From: Mycobacterium asiaticum DSM 44297
GTDB lineage: Bacteria > Actinomycetota > Actinomycetes > Mycobacteriales > Mycobacteriaceae
DNA: 64,000 bases
Assembly (NCBI RefSeq): GCF_000613245.1
Contig: NZ_HG964936.1
Span: forward strand, 1,875,447 to 1,939,446
Direction: 5' to 3'
Below are positions 38,963 through 52,498 of the stretch, piece after piece (the first letter of the stretch is position 1; each line of letters starts with the position of its first letter). Under the pieces are notes generated by a model that ran no database searches, was not told the origin of the DNA, and saw only the letters and a list, made by a program, of their open reading frames with translations. Both the position numbers and the translations under genes were made by a program.

Positions 38963-40263
38963 GCGTGCTGATCAGGAATGTGCGGCTGTACGGCGAGGGC
39001 GACCGGGTCGATGTGCTGGTCGACACGTTCGGCTATGAAGGCCAGATCGCCGAAATCGGCCCGGGTCTGGAGATACCTGACACCGCCGACGTCATCGACG
39101 CCACCGACCAGGTGCTGCTGCCTGGTTTCGTCGATCTGCACACCCACCTGCGCGAGCCGGGCCGCGAATACGCCGAGGACATCGAAACCGGTTCGGCGGC
39201 AGCGGCTTTGGGTGGATACACCGCGGTGTTCGCGATGGCCAATACCAACCCCGTCGCCGACAGCCCGGTGGTCACCGACCACGTGTGGCATCGTGGCCAG
39301 CAGGTCGGCCTGGTTGACGTGCATCCGGTCGGCGCCGTCACGGTAGGTCTGGCCGGGGTCGAGCTCACCGAGATGGGCATGATGAATGCCGGCGCCGCCG
39401 GGGTGCGGATGTTCTCCGACGACGGCATCTGCGTGCACGACCCGCTAGTCATGCGTCGTGCGCTGGAATACGCCACCGGCTTGGGTGTGCTGATCGCCCA
39501 GCACGCCGAGGAACCCCGGTTGACGGTCGGTGCCGTCGCGCACGAGGGCCCGACCGCCGCCCGCCTCGGGCTCGCCGGATGGCCCAGGGCCGCCGAGGAA
39601 TCGATCGTCGCCCGCGACGCCCTGCTGGCGCGGGACGCGGGGGCCCGGGTCCACATCTGCCACGCGTCCACCGCGGGCACCGTCGAGCTCGTCCGATGGG
39701 CCAAGGACCAGGGAATTTCGATCACCGCCGAGGTGACCCCGCACCACCTGCTGCTCGACGACAGCAGGTTGGCCAGTTACGACGGGCAAAACCGGGTCAA
39801 CCCGCCGCTGCGCGAGGCATCTGATGCGATCGCGCTGCGGCAGGCGCTCGCCGACGGGGTCATCGACTGTGTGGCCACCGATCACGCGCCGCACGCCGAG
39901 CACGAGAAGTGCGTCGAGTTCTCCGCCGCCCGCCCGGGCATGCTGGGCTTGCAGACGGCGCTGTCGGTGGTGGCGCAGACGATGGTGCAGCCGGGCCTGC
40001 TGAGCTGGCGCGATCTCGCCCGGGTGATGAGTGAGAACCCGGCGCGTATTGTCCGGTTGCCTGATCAGGGCCGTCCCCTCGAGGTGGGCGAGCCGGCCAA
40101 TCTGGCCGTGGTCGATCCCGACGCGACCTGGACGGTGGCCGGTGCCGACCTGGCCAGCCGGTCGGCAAACACGCCGTACGAATCGATGACTTTGCCGGCC
40201 AGGGTGACCGCGACGTTGCTCCGCGGGAAGGTCACCGCCCGGGATGGAAAGAGCCCGGCATGA
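38959..40263 (+). CDS. pyrC: Dihydroorotase
   Basis: Class I dihydroorotase (434 residues) cyclises carbamoyl aspartate to dihydroorotate. It has the zinc motif HTHLREPG, the [32 protein letters not shown] signature, His ligands in AQHAEE and HICHAST, and the catalytic Asp in [14 protein letters not shown]. The ATG overlaps the pyrB stop. Complete, with the lysine equivalents of the amidohydrolase fold replaced in the usual class I way. Confidence 0.97.
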   Translation: MSVLIRNVRLYGEGDRVDVLVDTFGYEGQIAEIGPGLEIPDTADVIDATDQVLLPGFVDLHTHLREPGREYAEDIETGSAAAALGGYTAVFAMANTNPVADSPVVTDHVWHRGQQVGLVDVHPVGAVTVGLAGVELTEMGMMNAGAAGVRMFSDDGICVHDPLVMRRALEYATGLGVLIAQHAEEPRLTVGAVAHEGPTAARLGLAGWPRAAEESIVARDALLARDAGARVHICHASTAGTVELVRWAKDQGISITAEVTPHHLLLDDSRLASYDGQNRVNPPLREASDAIALRQALADGVIDCVATDHAPHAEHEKCVEFSAARPGMLGLQTALSVVAQTMVQPGLLSWRDLARVMSENPARIVRLPDQGRPLEVGEPANLAVVDPDATWTVAGADLASRSANTPYESMTLPARVTATLLRGKVTARDGKSPA

Positions 40264-40312
40264 AGCGCGCTAGTGACCGTGCACAGCGAAGCTGCGGGCA
40301 GGAGCGGCGCGC

Positions 40313-40813
40313 ATGAACTCAGGCACGCTGGTGGGATCGCTGATCTTCGCGGCGATGCTTGTCGTGTTGCTCGCGGTGGCGATTCACCTGATGATGCGCG
40401 GCTGGCGGCGACGCGCCGAACGGCAGGTAGAGTTGGTGGGCGACTTGCCCGAGCTGCCCGTCGATTTCGGCGCCGCAAGCATCACCACACCTGGCCTCTA
40501 TGTCGGCTGCACGCTTACGCCGGCCCTGAACGACCGGGTCGTGGTCGGGGATCTGGGATACCGAAGCAAAGCGGTGCTGACCCGTTACACCAACGGCATC
40601 CTGGTGGAACGGATTCGCGCACAACCGATTTGGATTCCGAACGATTCCATAGTGAATATCCGCACCGAGCGCGGTCTGGTGGGCAAGGTCGCCGCTCGCA
40701 ACGGACTCTTGGCGATCCAATGGCGGCTGCCGTCGGGCACCGAGATCTGCACGGGATTCCGGGCGAACAATCGAGACGAATACGCGAAGTGGTTAGAGGA
40801 GACTCAGAGCTAG
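40313..40813 (+). CDS. Conserved membrane-anchored protein in the pyr operon
   Basis: A 166-residue protein with one N-terminal membrane helix (LVGSLIFAAMLVVLLAVAIHLMM) and a soluble remainder (GLYVGCTLTPALNDRVVVGDLGYRSKAVLTRYTNGILVERIRAQPIWIPNDSIVNIRTERGLVGKVAARNGLLAIQW), which looks like a small beta-rich domain. The same gene occurs between pyrC and carA in M. tuberculosis (Rv1382 as I recall). Its stop is immediately before the carA ATG. The function, and why it sits in a pyrimidine operon, are unknown. Confidence 0.85.
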   Translation: MNSGTLVGSLIFAAMLVVLLAVAIHLMMRGWRRRAERQVELVGDLPELPVDFGAASITTPGLYVGCTLTPALNDRVVVGDLGYRSKAVLTRYTNGILVERIRAQPIWIPNDSIVNIRTERGLVGKVAARNGLLAIQWRLPSGTEICTGFRANNRDEYAKWLEETQS

Positions 40814-41932
40814 ATGACGAAGGCTTTGCTGGTGCTCGAAGACGGTCGCGTCTTCACGGGCACACCGTTCGGGGCGATCGGTCAGACGCTGGGGGAGGCA
40901 GTGTTCAGCACCGGCATGTCCGGTTACCAGGAAACGCTGACCGACCCTAGCTATCACCGTCAGATCGTGGTGGCCACCGCCCCGCAGATCGGCAACACGG
41001 GATGGAACGGCGAGGACGCCGAAAGCCGTGGCGACAAGATCTGGGTCGCCGGCTACGCCGTGCGCGACCCGTCCCCACGCGTGTCGAACTGGCGGGCCAC
41101 CGGCTCGCTGGAAGCCGAGTTGGTGCGCCAGCGCATCGTCGGTATCGCCGGCATAGACACCCGCGCGGTGGTACGCCACCTGCGCAGCCGCGGCTCGATG
41201 AAGGCGGGCGTGTTCTCCGGCGCGGCGCTGGCCGAGCCGGCGGAACTGATTGAGCGGGTACGTGGCCAGCAGCCCATGCTGGGTGCCGACCTGGCCGGTG
41301 AGGTCAGCACTCCGGATACCTACATCGTCGAACCGGAAGGCGCGCAGCGCTTCACGGTGGTCGCACTCGACCTCGGGATCAAGACCAACACGCCGCGCAA
41401 CTTCGCCCAACGCGGGATTCGCAGCCACGTGCTGCCCGCGTCGGCAACCTTCGATCAGATCGCCGAGATCAAACCGGACGGCGTGTTCCTGTCCAACGGT
41501 CCCGGCGACCCCGCCACCGCGGACCACACCGTCGCGCTGACCCGCGAGGTACTAGGTGCCGGAATCCCGTTGTTCGGCATCTGTTTCGGCAATCAGATCC
41601 TGGGCCGCGCACTCGGATTGTCGACCTACAAAATGGTGTTCGGTCACCGCGGAATCAACATCCCCGTCATCGACCATGCGACCGGACGAGTGGCGGTGAC
41701 CGCGCAGAATCACGGGTTCGCGCTCGAAGGCGAGGCCGGGCAGTCCTTCGACACACCGTTCGGCACCGCGACGGTCAGCCACACCTGCGCCAACGACGGG
41801 GTGGTCGAAGGCGTGAGACTGGCTGACGGACGCGCTTTTTCGGTCCAGTACCACCCGGAGGCCGCGGCGGGCCCGCACGATGCAAATTACCTGTTCGACC
41901 AGTTCGTCGACCTGATGGCGAGGGAGAAATGA
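40814..41932 (+). CDS. carA: Carbamoyl-phosphate synthase small subunit
   Basis: The glutaminase subunit of carbamoyl-phosphate synthase, 372 residues. The N-terminal CarA domain ([44 protein letters not shown]) is followed by a class I glutamine amidotransferase with nucleophile Cys in [13 protein letters not shown] and His/Glu in [13 protein letters not shown]. It supplies ammonia to CarB through an intersubunit tunnel for pyrimidine and arginine synthesis. The ATG starts directly after the preceding stop. Confidence 0.98.
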   Translation: MTKALLVLEDGRVFTGTPFGAIGQTLGEAVFSTGMSGYQETLTDPSYHRQIVVATAPQIGNTGWNGEDAESRGDKIWVAGYAVRDPSPRVSNWRATGSLEAELVRQRIVGIAGIDTRAVVRHLRSRGSMKAGVFSGAALAEPAELIERVRGQQPMLGADLAGEVSTPDTYIVEPEGAQRFTVVALDLGIKTNTPRNFAQRGIRSHVLPASATFDQIAEIKPDGVFLSNGPGDPATADHTVALTREVLGAGIPLFGICFGNQILGRALGLSTYKMVFGHRGINIPVIDHATGRVAVTAQNHGFALEGEAGQSFDTPFGTATVSHTCANDGVVEGVRLADGRAFSVQYHPEAAAGPHDANYLFDQFVDLMAREK

Positions 41933-42026
41933 TCACCATCCCCACCGCGAGCGTGCGTGTCTGTACCGCGACACGCCGTAGCGAGTGTGCAGCTGCGCAC
42001 CCTCAGGCCCGGAAAGGACGTCGCTA

Positions 42027-45375
<3,349 letters not shown>

Positions 45376-45383
<8 letters not shown>

Positions 45384-46200
45384 TTCCGGATCCAGCTTCG
45401 GCACCCGGCTGGCCGAGGCCAGGTCGAGTCGGGGGCCGTTGTGCTTGGGCATCGACCCGCACCCCGAACTCCTGCGGGCCTGGGACCTGCCAACCACCGC
45501 CGAGGGCGTGGCCGCGTTCTGCGACATCTGCGTGCAGGCGTTCGCCGACTTCGCGGTGGTCAAGCCTCAGGTGGCGTTCTTCGAGGCCTACGGGTCGGCG
45601 GGGATGGCGGTGCTCGAACGCGCCATCACCGGACTGCGGGCGAACGGCGTCCTGGTGCTCGCCGACGCCAAGCGGGGCGACATCGGTTCGACGATGGCCG
45701 CCTACGCCGCGGCGTGGGCCGGTGACTCGCCGCTGGCCGCGGATGCCGTGACGGCCTCGCCGTATCTGGGGTTCGGGTCGTTGCGGCCTCTGCTCGAGGT
45801 CGCCGCGGCGCACAATCGCGGTGTGTTCGTGCTGGCGGCCACCTCCAACCCCGAAGGTCCGACGGTGCAGCGCGCCGACACCGGCGGCCGCACGGTGGCC
45901 CAATTGATCGTCGACCACGTCGCAAAGGCCAATGCCAATGCGCAGCCCGGTTCCGTCGGCGTCGTCGTTGGTGCCACCGTGCTGGATCCACCCGACCTCG
46001 CTGGAATCGGCGGGCCAGTGCTGGTGCCCGGTGTGGGCGCCCAAGGCGGTCGTCCCGAGGCGCTGGCCGGCCTGGGCGGCGCGACGCCGGACCAGCTGTG
46101 GCCGGCGGTGGCGCGCGAGGTGCTGCGGGCCGGTCCGGACGTCTCGGCGCTGCGCGCCGCTGCTCAACGGCTGCTCGAAGCCGTCGCCTACCTGGCGTGA
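45376..46200 (+). CDS. pyrF: Orotidine 5'-phosphate decarboxylase
   Basis: Type 2 OMP decarboxylase (274 residues) making UMP, the last step encoded in the operon. Motifs: [51 protein letters not shown] (the DxKxxD active site in [11 protein letters not shown] form), [11 protein letters not shown] and [12 protein letters not shown] 45376 overlaps the carB stop by 8 bases. Length equals the M. tuberculosis protein as I recall it. The pyrD and pyrE genes are not in this window. Confidence 0.96.
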
Positions 46201-46598
46201 CCCGCCGCGCGACACGCGCGACTCGTGGCAGATTTCCGTGATTCACGGCACTGGCGGCCGCGGTTGGCTACGCCCGGAGCCGCCGCGAGTCGGCCGCGGC
46301 GCCTCTCCAGTTACCGGCGAATCGCTAAAACCACAGGTCAGCGCCCTATTTGCGGCAGCGGGAGCGAAACGGCCGACCAGGCGGGCCGCCTCGTCGCGCC
46401 GTCGTGAAGGTAGCTGCGGAACACCCCGGAGCACGCCGCGAAGGCCGTCGCCGCGGGATTCACCTGGACAAATGACCCCGATATCGGGGGGTCGGGTTAG
46501 ATTTCGTCAGGAAGCGTGAGTACGGTCGTCTGCGCTGGCTGGAGTACCCGGCCGAGACAAAAAACGATCGATGGTTATCGACGAGAGACGGAGGAATC
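46201..46598. other. Intergenic region between pyrF and mihF
   Basis: About 400 bases. It holds the palindrome CCCCGATATCGGGG at 46476-46489. In M. tuberculosis a PE/PPE gene pair lies in this interval by recall; here I see no PE or PPE remnant. The mihF promoter must be in the 3' part, but no clear -10/-35 pair was picked. Confidence 0.5.
46476..46489. promoter_or_regulatory. 14-bp perfect palindrome upstream of mihF
   Basis: CCCCGATATCGGGG is perfectly self-complementary and lies 110 bases before the mihF GTG. It is flanked by GA and GG bases that extend it imperfectly. It could be an operator or a structural element; nothing in the sequence decides this. Confidence 0.4.
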
Positions 46599-46913
46599 GT
46601 GGCCCTTCCCCAGTTGACCGACGAGCAGCGCGCTGCCGCGTTGGAGAAGGCTGCTGCCGCACGTCGAGCACGAGCTGAGCTCAAGGATCGGCTCAAGCGT
46701 GGCGGCACCAACCTCACTCAGGTGCTCAAGGACGCCGAGAGCGACGAAGTTTTGGGCAAGATGAAGGTCTCTGCGCTGCTGGAGGCATTGCCGAAGGTTG
46801 GCAAGGTCAAGGCGCAGGAAATCATGACCGAGCTCGAGATCGCGCCGACCCGCCGGCTGCGTGGCCTTGGCGACCGTCAGCGCAAGGCCCTGCTGGAAAA
46901 GTTCGGCTCCTAA
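46599..46913 (+). CDS. mihF: Mycobacterial integration host factor
   Basis: A 104-residue DNA-binding nucleoid protein, unrelated to E. coli IHF, that bends DNA and is needed for L5 phage integration and for chromosome organisation. The sequence [35 protein letters not shown] ... [38 protein letters not shown] is almost invariant in mycobacteria, with the long N-terminal helix and a helix-two-turn-helix ([15 protein letters not shown]). GTG 46599 follows GGAGGAATC. Some databases use a longer upstream start; the short form is the functional one. Confidence 0.97.
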   Translation: MALPQLTDEQRAAALEKAAAARRARAELKDRLKRGGTNLTQVLKDAESDEVLGKMKVSALLEALPKVGKVKAQEIMTELEIAPTRRLRGLGDRQRKALLEKFGS

Positions 46914-46969
46914 CCCCTGACGATGCAGGCCGGCCGGCCTGTGGCGGGGGAACCGACCCAGGAGCGCCA

Positions 46970-47563
46970 ATGAGCGCCGACGGGGGACCGGACGCAGGAC
47001 GCGTAGTTGTGCTGTCCGGTCCCTCCGCGGTCGGTAAGTCGACGGTGGTCCGGTGTCTGCGCGAGCGGATCCCGAACCTGCACTTCAGCGTCTCGGCCAC
47101 GACTCGGGCGCCGCGGCCGGGCGAAGTCGACGGGGTCGACTATCACTTCGTCACCCCAGCCCGCTTCCAGCAATTGATCGACCAGGGCGAATTGCTGGAA
47201 TGGGCCGAAATCCACGGGGGATTGCACCGGTCGGGCACTCTGGCCGAGCCGGTGCGCGCCGCCACCGGCTCCGGTCATCCCGTCCTCATCGAGGTTGATC
47301 TGGCCGGTGCCCAGGCCGTCAAGAAAGCCATGCCGGAGGCGACCAGCGTCTTTCTGGCACCGCCCAGCTGGGAGGATCTGGAAGCCAGGCTGGTCGGCCG
47401 GGGCACCGAGACACCCGAGGTCATTCGGCGGCGACTGGACACCGCGCGCGTGGAACTGGCAGCCCAGGACGACTTCGACGTGGTGGTCGTGAATCGCCGA
47501 TTAGAGTCTGCGTGCGCCGAATTGGTATCCTTGCTGGTGGGAAACGCGCCGCAGCCGGCGTAA
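46970..47563 (+). CDS. gmk: Guanylate kinase
   Basis: Guanylate kinase (197 residues) phosphorylates GMP to GDP. P-loop [11 protein letters not shown] (residues ~14-24), the GMP-binding [22 protein letters not shown] segment, [16 protein letters not shown] and the Arg-rich lid ([17 protein letters not shown]). It lies 56 bases after mihF, with rpoZ next, the conserved actinobacterial order gmk-rpoZ-coaBC-metK. Length normal; the variant HGGLHRSGT replaces the more common HGNYYGT. Confidence 0.97.
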   Translation: MSADGGPDAGRVVVLSGPSAVGKSTVVRCLRERIPNLHFSVSATTRAPRPGEVDGVDYHFVTPARFQQLIDQGELLEWAEIHGGLHRSGTLAEPVRAATGSGHPVLIEVDLAGAQAVKKAMPEATSVFLAPPSWEDLEARLVGRGTETPEVIRRRLDTARVELAAQDDFDVVVVNRRLESACAELVSLLVGNAPQPA

Positions 47564-47572
47564 GCCCCTTAA

Positions 47573-47944
<372 letters not shown>

Positions 47945-47960
47945 CGGACCGGGGCTGGCC

Positions 47961-49232
47961 GTGGACGAGGAGCGCAGCAAGCGGGTCCCCAAACGGGTCG
48001 TAGTCGGCGTCTCCGGCGGTATCGCGGCGTACAAGGCCTGCACCGTCGTCCGCCAGCTCGCTGAAGCCGGCCATTCGGTGCGGGTCATCCCGACCGAGTC
48101 CGCGCTCCGCTTCGTCGGGGCCGCCACGTTCGAGGCGTTGTCCGGCGCGCCGGTGCACACCGGCGTATTCCAGGACGTTCCCGAGGTGCCGCATGTGCGT
48201 CTGGGTCAGCAGGCCGACCTGGTGGTTGTCGCGCCGGCCACCGCCGATCTGCTGGCCCGCGCCGTGGCCGGCCGCGCCGACGATCTGCTCACCGCCACCC
48301 TGCTCACCGCCCGATGTCCGGTGATGTTCGCCCCGGCCATGCACACCGAGATGTGGCTGCATCCGGCCACCGTGGACAACGTCGCCACCCTCCGCCGCCG
48401 CGGCGCCGTGGTGCTCGAACCCGCATCCGGCCGTCTCACCGGCTCGGACAGCGGCGCCGGGCGACTGCCCGAGGCCGAGGAGATCACCACGCTGGCCCAC
48501 CTGCTGCTCGAGCGCCACGACGCGCTGCCGCACGACCTTGCCGGGTGCCGGGTCCTGGTAACCGCCGGTGGCACCCGCGAGGCGATCGACCCGGTCCGGT
48601 TCATCGGTAACCGCAGCTCCGGAAAGCAGGGTTACGCCGTCGCCCGCGTCGCCGCGCAGCGCGGCGCCGAAGTCACCCTGATTGCCGGCCACACCGCCGG
48701 GCTGATCGATCCGGCCGGCGTCAACGTGGTGCACGTCAGCTCGGCAGAGCAACTCGGTGACGCCGTGTCCAAGCACGCCCCGGAGGCGAATGTGCTGGTG
48801 ATGGCCGCGGCCGTGGCCGACTTCCGGCCCACCGAGATCGCCACCGCCAAGATCAAGAAGAGCCCTGACAGCCAAGTTGGGCCGCCGCCGATCGAACTGG
48901 TGCGCAACGACGACGTGCTCGCCAACGCGGTGCAGGCCCGCTCCCACGGACAGCTGCCCAACATGCGAGCCATCGTCGGGTTCGCGGCCGAGACCGGCGA
49001 CGCCAACGGGGACGTGCTTTTCCACGCTCGCGCCAAACTGCAGCGCAAGGGCTGCGATCTGCTGGTCGTCAACGCTGTCGGTGAGGGCAGGGCATTCGAG
49101 GTGGACAGCAACGACGGTTGGCTGCTGGCGGCGAATGGGACCGAGTCGGCGTTGCAGCACGGCTCCAAGACGCTGATGGCAAGCCGTATCGTTGATGCGA
49201 TCTCCACGTTTCTGCACGGGGACGTCGGATAG
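47961..49232 (+). CDS. coaBC: Bifunctional phosphopantothenoylcysteine decarboxylase/synthetase
   Basis: CoaBC (Dfp) makes 4'-phosphopantetheine in coenzyme A synthesis, 423 residues. The N-terminal flavoprotein CoaC domain has VVGVSGGIAAYKACTVVRQL, the active His in EVPHVRLGQQADLVVVAPATADLLA, PAMHTEMW and the flexible lid. The C-terminal CoaB domain has VLVTAGGTREAIDPVRFIGNRSSGKQGYAVA and the KIKK loop. GTG 47961 gives the usual N-terminus. It lies between rpoZ and metK as in other actinobacteria. Confidence 0.97.
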   Translation: MDEERSKRVPKRVVVGVSGGIAAYKACTVVRQLAEAGHSVRVIPTESALRFVGAATFEALSGAPVHTGVFQDVPEVPHVRLGQQADLVVVAPATADLLARAVAGRADDLLTATLLTARCPVMFAPAMHTEMWLHPATVDNVATLRRRGAVVLEPASGRLTGSDSGAGRLPEAEEITTLAHLLLERHDALPHDLAGCRVLVTAGGTREAIDPVRFIGNRSSGKQGYAVARVAAQRGAEVTLIAGHTAGLIDPAGVNVVHVSSAEQLGDAVSKHAPEANVLVMAAAVADFRPTEIATAKIKKSPDSQVGPPPIELVRNDDVLANAVQARSHGQLPNMRAIVGFAAETGDANGDVLFHARAKLQRKGCDLLVVNAVGEGRAFEVDSNDGWLLAANGTESALQHGSKTLMASRIVDAISTFLHGDVG

Positions 49233-49358
49233 CGTGTGTCGGGCAGCGTTGCCCGGCCGAAATTTGCAAACGCCAGGCGTAGCCGGTTGAGTAAGACTGA
49301 AGAAAATAATTCGCCTAACTAACATCTGTGGCGAGCGGGATCTGGAAGGACGTACACG

Positions 49359-50570
49359 GTGAGCGAGAAGGGTCGGCTATTTACCAGTGAGTCGGTGACC
49401 GAGGGGCACCCCGACAAGATCTGTGACGCGATCAGCGACTCGGTGCTCGACGCGCTGCTGGCGGGTGACCCGCGCTCCCGGGTGGCGGTCGAGACGTTGG
49501 TGACCACCGGGCAGGTCCATGTGGTGGGCGAGGTGACCACCTCTGCGAAGGAGGCCTTCGCCGACATCACCAACACGGTGCGCGCGCGAATTCTGGACAT
49601 CGGCTACGACTCGTCGGACAAGGGCTTCGACGGTGCTTCCTGCGGGGTCAACATCGGTATCGGCGCGCAGTCGCCCGACATCGCTCAGGGCGTCGACACC
49701 GCGCACGAGGCTCGGGTCGAGGGTGCTGCCGACCCGCTGGACTCGCAGGGCGCCGGCGACCAGGGGCTGATGTTCGGGTACGCGATCAACGACACCCCGG
49801 AGCTGATGCCGCTGCCGATCGCGCTCGCGCACCGGCTGTCGCGGAAGCTGACCGAGGTCCGCAAGAACGGCACGTTGCCGTACCTGCGCCCGGACGGCAA
49901 GACGCAGGTCACGATCGCTTACGAGGACAACGTGCCGGTGCGGCTGGACACCGTGGTGGTCTCCACCCAGCACGCCGACGGCATCGACCTGGAGAAGACG
50001 CTGGACCCCGACATTCGCCAACACGTGCTCGGGACGGTGCTCGAGGAGCTGGCGCACGAGACGCTGGACTCGTCGGCCACCCGGGTGCTGGTCAACCCGA
50101 CCGGCAAGTTCGTGCTGGGTGGACCAATGGGCGACGCGGGCCTGACCGGGCGCAAGATCATCGTCGACACCTACGGCGGCTGGGCCCGTCACGGCGGCGG
50201 CGCCTTCTCCGGTAAGGACCCGTCGAAGGTGGACCGGTCGGCGGCCTACGCAATGCGCTGGGTCGCCAAGAACGTCGTCGCCGCCGGCCTGGCCGAGCGG
50301 GTCGAGGTGCAGGTTGCCTACGCCATTGGCAAGGCGGCCCCGGTGGGGCTGTTCGTCGAGACGTTCGGGTCCGAGGCCGTCGACCCGGTCAAGATCGAGA
50401 AGGCCATCGGTGAGGTATTCGACCTGCGACCGGGCGCCATCATCCGCGACCTGAACCTGCTGCAGCCGATCTACGCGCAGACCGCCGCCTACGGGCACTT
50501 CGGTCGTACCGACGTCGAGTTGCCGTGGGAGCAGCTGGACAAGGTCGACGACCTCAAGAGCGCCATCTAA
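49359..50570 (+). CDS. metK: S-adenosylmethionine synthetase
   Basis: MetK (403 residues) makes SAM from methionine and ATP. Motifs: [33 protein letters not shown] and [27 protein letters not shown], plus the C-terminal YGHFGR. GTG 49359 is used. No SAM riboswitch was recognised in the 126-base gap upstream. The gene ends just before a long hairpin shared with the convergent gene. Confidence 0.98.
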   Translation: MSEKGRLFTSESVTEGHPDKICDAISDSVLDALLAGDPRSRVAVETLVTTGQVHVVGEVTTSAKEAFADITNTVRARILDIGYDSSDKGFDGASCGVNIGIGAQSPDIAQGVDTAHEARVEGAADPLDSQGAGDQGLMFGYAINDTPELMPLPIALAHRLSRKLTEVRKNGTLPYLRPDGKTQVTIAYEDNVPVRLDTVVVSTQHADGIDLEKTLDPDIRQHVLGTVLEELAHETLDSSATRVLVNPTGKFVLGGPMGDAGLTGRKIIVDTYGGWARHGGGAFSGKDPSKVDRSAAYAMRWVAKNVVAAGLAERVEVQVAYAIGKAAPVGLFVETFGSEAVDPVKIEKAIGEVFDLRPGAIIRDLNLLQPIYAQTAAYGHFGRTDVELPWEQLDKVDDLKSAI

Positions 50571-50579
50571 CTTTGCTGC

Positions 50580-50638
50580 CGAGCAGACGCAGAATCGCGC
50601 AGTAGCTCGGTCTTTTCGTGCGATTCTGCGTCTGCTCG
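50580..50638. terminator. Long bidirectional hairpin terminator between convergent genes
   Basis: A perfect 19-bp stem: CGAGCAGACGCAGAATCGC (50580-50598) and its complement GCGATTCTGCGTCTGCTCG (50620-50638), with a 21-base loop containing TTTT. It fills the gap between metK and the minus-strand PNPOx-like gene. Stems this long are unusual for ordinary terminators and may be a dispersed mycobacterial element. Confidence 0.8.
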
Positions 50639-50643
50639 CGGAA

Positions 50644-51216
50644 CTACTGGACCACCGGCGGCAGTGGGTGATCCGGGTCCAGCCCGGGTAGCCCGTCGAT
50701 ACTGCTGCGGTTTCGCACGACGGTGCGCTGATAGCCCTCGTCGGGCTGCTTGGCGTGATAGGTGTCCAGCACCGGCCGCTCGTCGACGAGCTCGTAGTAG
50801 GGCACCGAGAACCCGCAGGCGTCCGCGATTCGCTCCAGGTCCACCACGATCGCGGCCCGTACACCGGGATGCAGGCGATCGAAATGCGTTCGCACTCGGT
50901 CAAATTCATCGTCGTCCGGGCGGACCACCCGGCCGGTGCCGAACAGCCGCAGGATGCGCGAGTTTCGGGTGAACGAGACGAACATGATCGTGATACGCCC
51001 GTTGTCACGCAGGTGGGCGATCGTTTCGACGCCGCTGCCGAACAGGTCGAGGTAGGCGACGGTGTGGTCGTCCAGCACGGCGAACGTGTCGCTGTATCCC
51101 TTGGGCGAGAGGTTGACTCGGCCACCCTCGCTGGGCGCGGTCGCCACGAAGAACATGGCCTGTTCAGCAATGAAGTCGCGGAGCGAGTCGTCGATTCGCG
51201 AAAATTCTTTCGCCAC
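50644..51216 (-). CDS. Pyridoxamine 5'-phosphate oxidase-like split-barrel protein
   Basis: A 190-residue flavin/F420-type split beta-barrel protein: MFFVATAPSEGGRVNLSPKGYSDTFAVLDDHTVAYLDLFGSGVETIAHLRDNGRITIMFVSF covers the cofactor-binding barrel; RLFGTGRVV and the C-terminal VPYYELVDERPVLDTYHAK follow. True PNPOx residues for pyridoxal phosphate are not evident, so the cofactor (FMN, F420 or none) is uncertain. It is cotranscribed with alkB, whose 3' end overlaps its start by 53 bases. Confidence 0.8.
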   Translation of the reverse strand: MAKEFSRIDDSLRDFIAEQAMFFVATAPSEGGRVNLSPKGYSDTFAVLDDHTVAYLDLFGSGVETIAHLRDNGRITIMFVSFTRNSRILRLFGTGRVVRPDDDEFDRVRTHFDRLHPGVRAAIVVDLERIADACGFSVPYYELVDERPVLDTYHAKQPDEGYQRTVVRNRSSIDGLPGLDPDHPLPPVVQ

Positions 51217-52438
51217 AGTGTGAGCGTAGCGTTGCCGGCAACCGTTCCGGCTTCAGTGCCGTCAACTCGATCCGGCCCTGGTAGAAGGCCAGCACTCGCG
51301 GATCCATCACACGCCGCCAAACCGGCGGCAGCATGGCGAGCAGTACCATCGCGCTGTAGCCCGTAGGCAGTTGCGGCGCCTCCTCCACGCCACGCAGCGC
51401 CTGGTACCGACGCAGCGGGTTGGCGTGATGGTCCGAGTGCCGCTGCAAATGGAGCAGAAAGACATTCGCGATCACCGTGTTGCTGTTCCAGCTGTGCGAC
51501 GGCCGCACCCGCTCGTATCGACCGCTGGGCAGCAGTCTGCGCCGCAGCCCGTAGTGCTCGGTGTAGTTGACCGTCTCCAGCAGCCCGATGCCGATCACCG
51601 CCTGCCCGACGAGCCAGGGCAGCACGACGGGTCGAAACCACACTGCCAGCACGGTGAACAGAACCGCACTGATCAGCCAGGCATTGAGCACCTCATTGCG
51701 AGGAGTCCAACGCGACTTGCCAATCCTCGCCAGCCGTTGGCTCTCGAGTTTCCACGCGGAGCGCACTCCGCCGAGGACCGAGCGGGGAATGAACGCATAG
51801 AGGCTCTCGCCGAATCGCGCGCTGGCGGGATCTTGCGGTGTCGCCACCCGGACGTGGTGTCCGCGGTTGTGTTCGACGTAGAAGTGTCCGTAGCACGTCT
51901 GCGCCAACGCGATCTTGGACAGGCGACGTTCCGACTGCTCGCGGGTGTGGCCGAGATCGTGGGCAGCATTGATGGCCAGGCCACCAATCAGCCCGACGGT
52001 CAGCATTAGACCCAGTTTGTCGACGAAAGACATTGCGACCCAACCGCCCCCGCTCCAGAGCCAGCAGGCCAGGACCACCGACCCGTACTGGTTGGGCAGG
52101 TAGAGATACGTGACCCAGCGGTAGTAGCGATCGTTCTCCAGCCGCGCCAGCGCGCTGTCCGGGGGACTGGTGGCATCCGGCCCGATCAGATGGTCGAGAA
52201 CGGGGATCACCCCGAATGCCAGCAGAGGGCCCAGCCACCAAAACACGCCGAGTCCGGAGACCCAGACCAAGAGCCACGACACCTCGACCAATCCCGGGAC
52301 CGCCGCGCCCAACAGCCAGAGGTATCGCTTGGGATCCCTCCAGTCCGCCTTTGCAGCACTCGGCCGCAAATGCCATTCACATGACTGTAACTTTGCCTTT
52401 AATGCTGTCTCCCCGCCCATAGGAAACGCTATTCCCAT
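51164..52438 (-). CDS. alkB: Alkane 1-monooxygenase AlkB
   Basis: A non-heme diiron membrane hydroxylase for terminal oxidation of medium to long alkanes, 424 residues. All four AlkB motifs are present: HDLGH (160-164), EHNRGHH (189-195), NYTEHYGL (291-298) and LQRHSDHH (331-338), with six or so membrane helices. I chose ATG 52438 because the longer open frame has a non-homologous N-terminus; ATG 52420 is also possible. The C-terminus runs 53 bases into the next gene. No rubredoxin gene is adjacent, unlike M. tuberculosis alkB-rubA-rubB. It is divergent from the GMC oxidase gene. Confidence 0.93.
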   Translation of the reverse strand: MGIAFPMGGETALKAKLQSCEWHLRPSAAKADWRDPKRYLWLLGAAVPGLVEVSWLLVWVSGLGVFWWLGPLLAFGVIPVLDHLIGPDATSPPDSALARLENDRYYRWVTYLYLPNQYGSVVLACWLWSGGGWVAMSFVDKLGLMLTVGLIGGLAINAAHDLGHTREQSERRLSKIALAQTCYGHFYVEHNRGHHVRVATPQDPASARFGESLYAFIPRSVLGGVRSAWKLESQRLARIGKSRWTPRNEVLNAWLISAVLFTVLAVWFRPVVLPWLVGQAVIGIGLLETVNYTEHYGLRRRLLPSGRYERVRPSHSWNSNTVIANVFLLHLQRHSDHHANPLRRYQALRGVEEAPQLPTGYSAMVLLAMLPPVWRRVMDPRVLAFYQGRIELTALKPERLPATLRSHCGERIFANRRLAPRLHC

Positions 52439-52498
52439 ACCTAGAGTACGCTTAAACCTGAGTTTGGTTAACAATGGTTGGCTAGCTTGGGGGCGGTA

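Noticed and set aside
49233..49358. SAM riboswitch before metK
   Set aside because: The gap is only 126 bases and I could not find the conserved stems or pseudoknot of any SAM class.
49377..51641. Minus-strand 754-codon frame through metK, the PNPOx-like gene and alkB
   Set aside because: It crosses three well-supported genes and a terminator; the translation shows no family.
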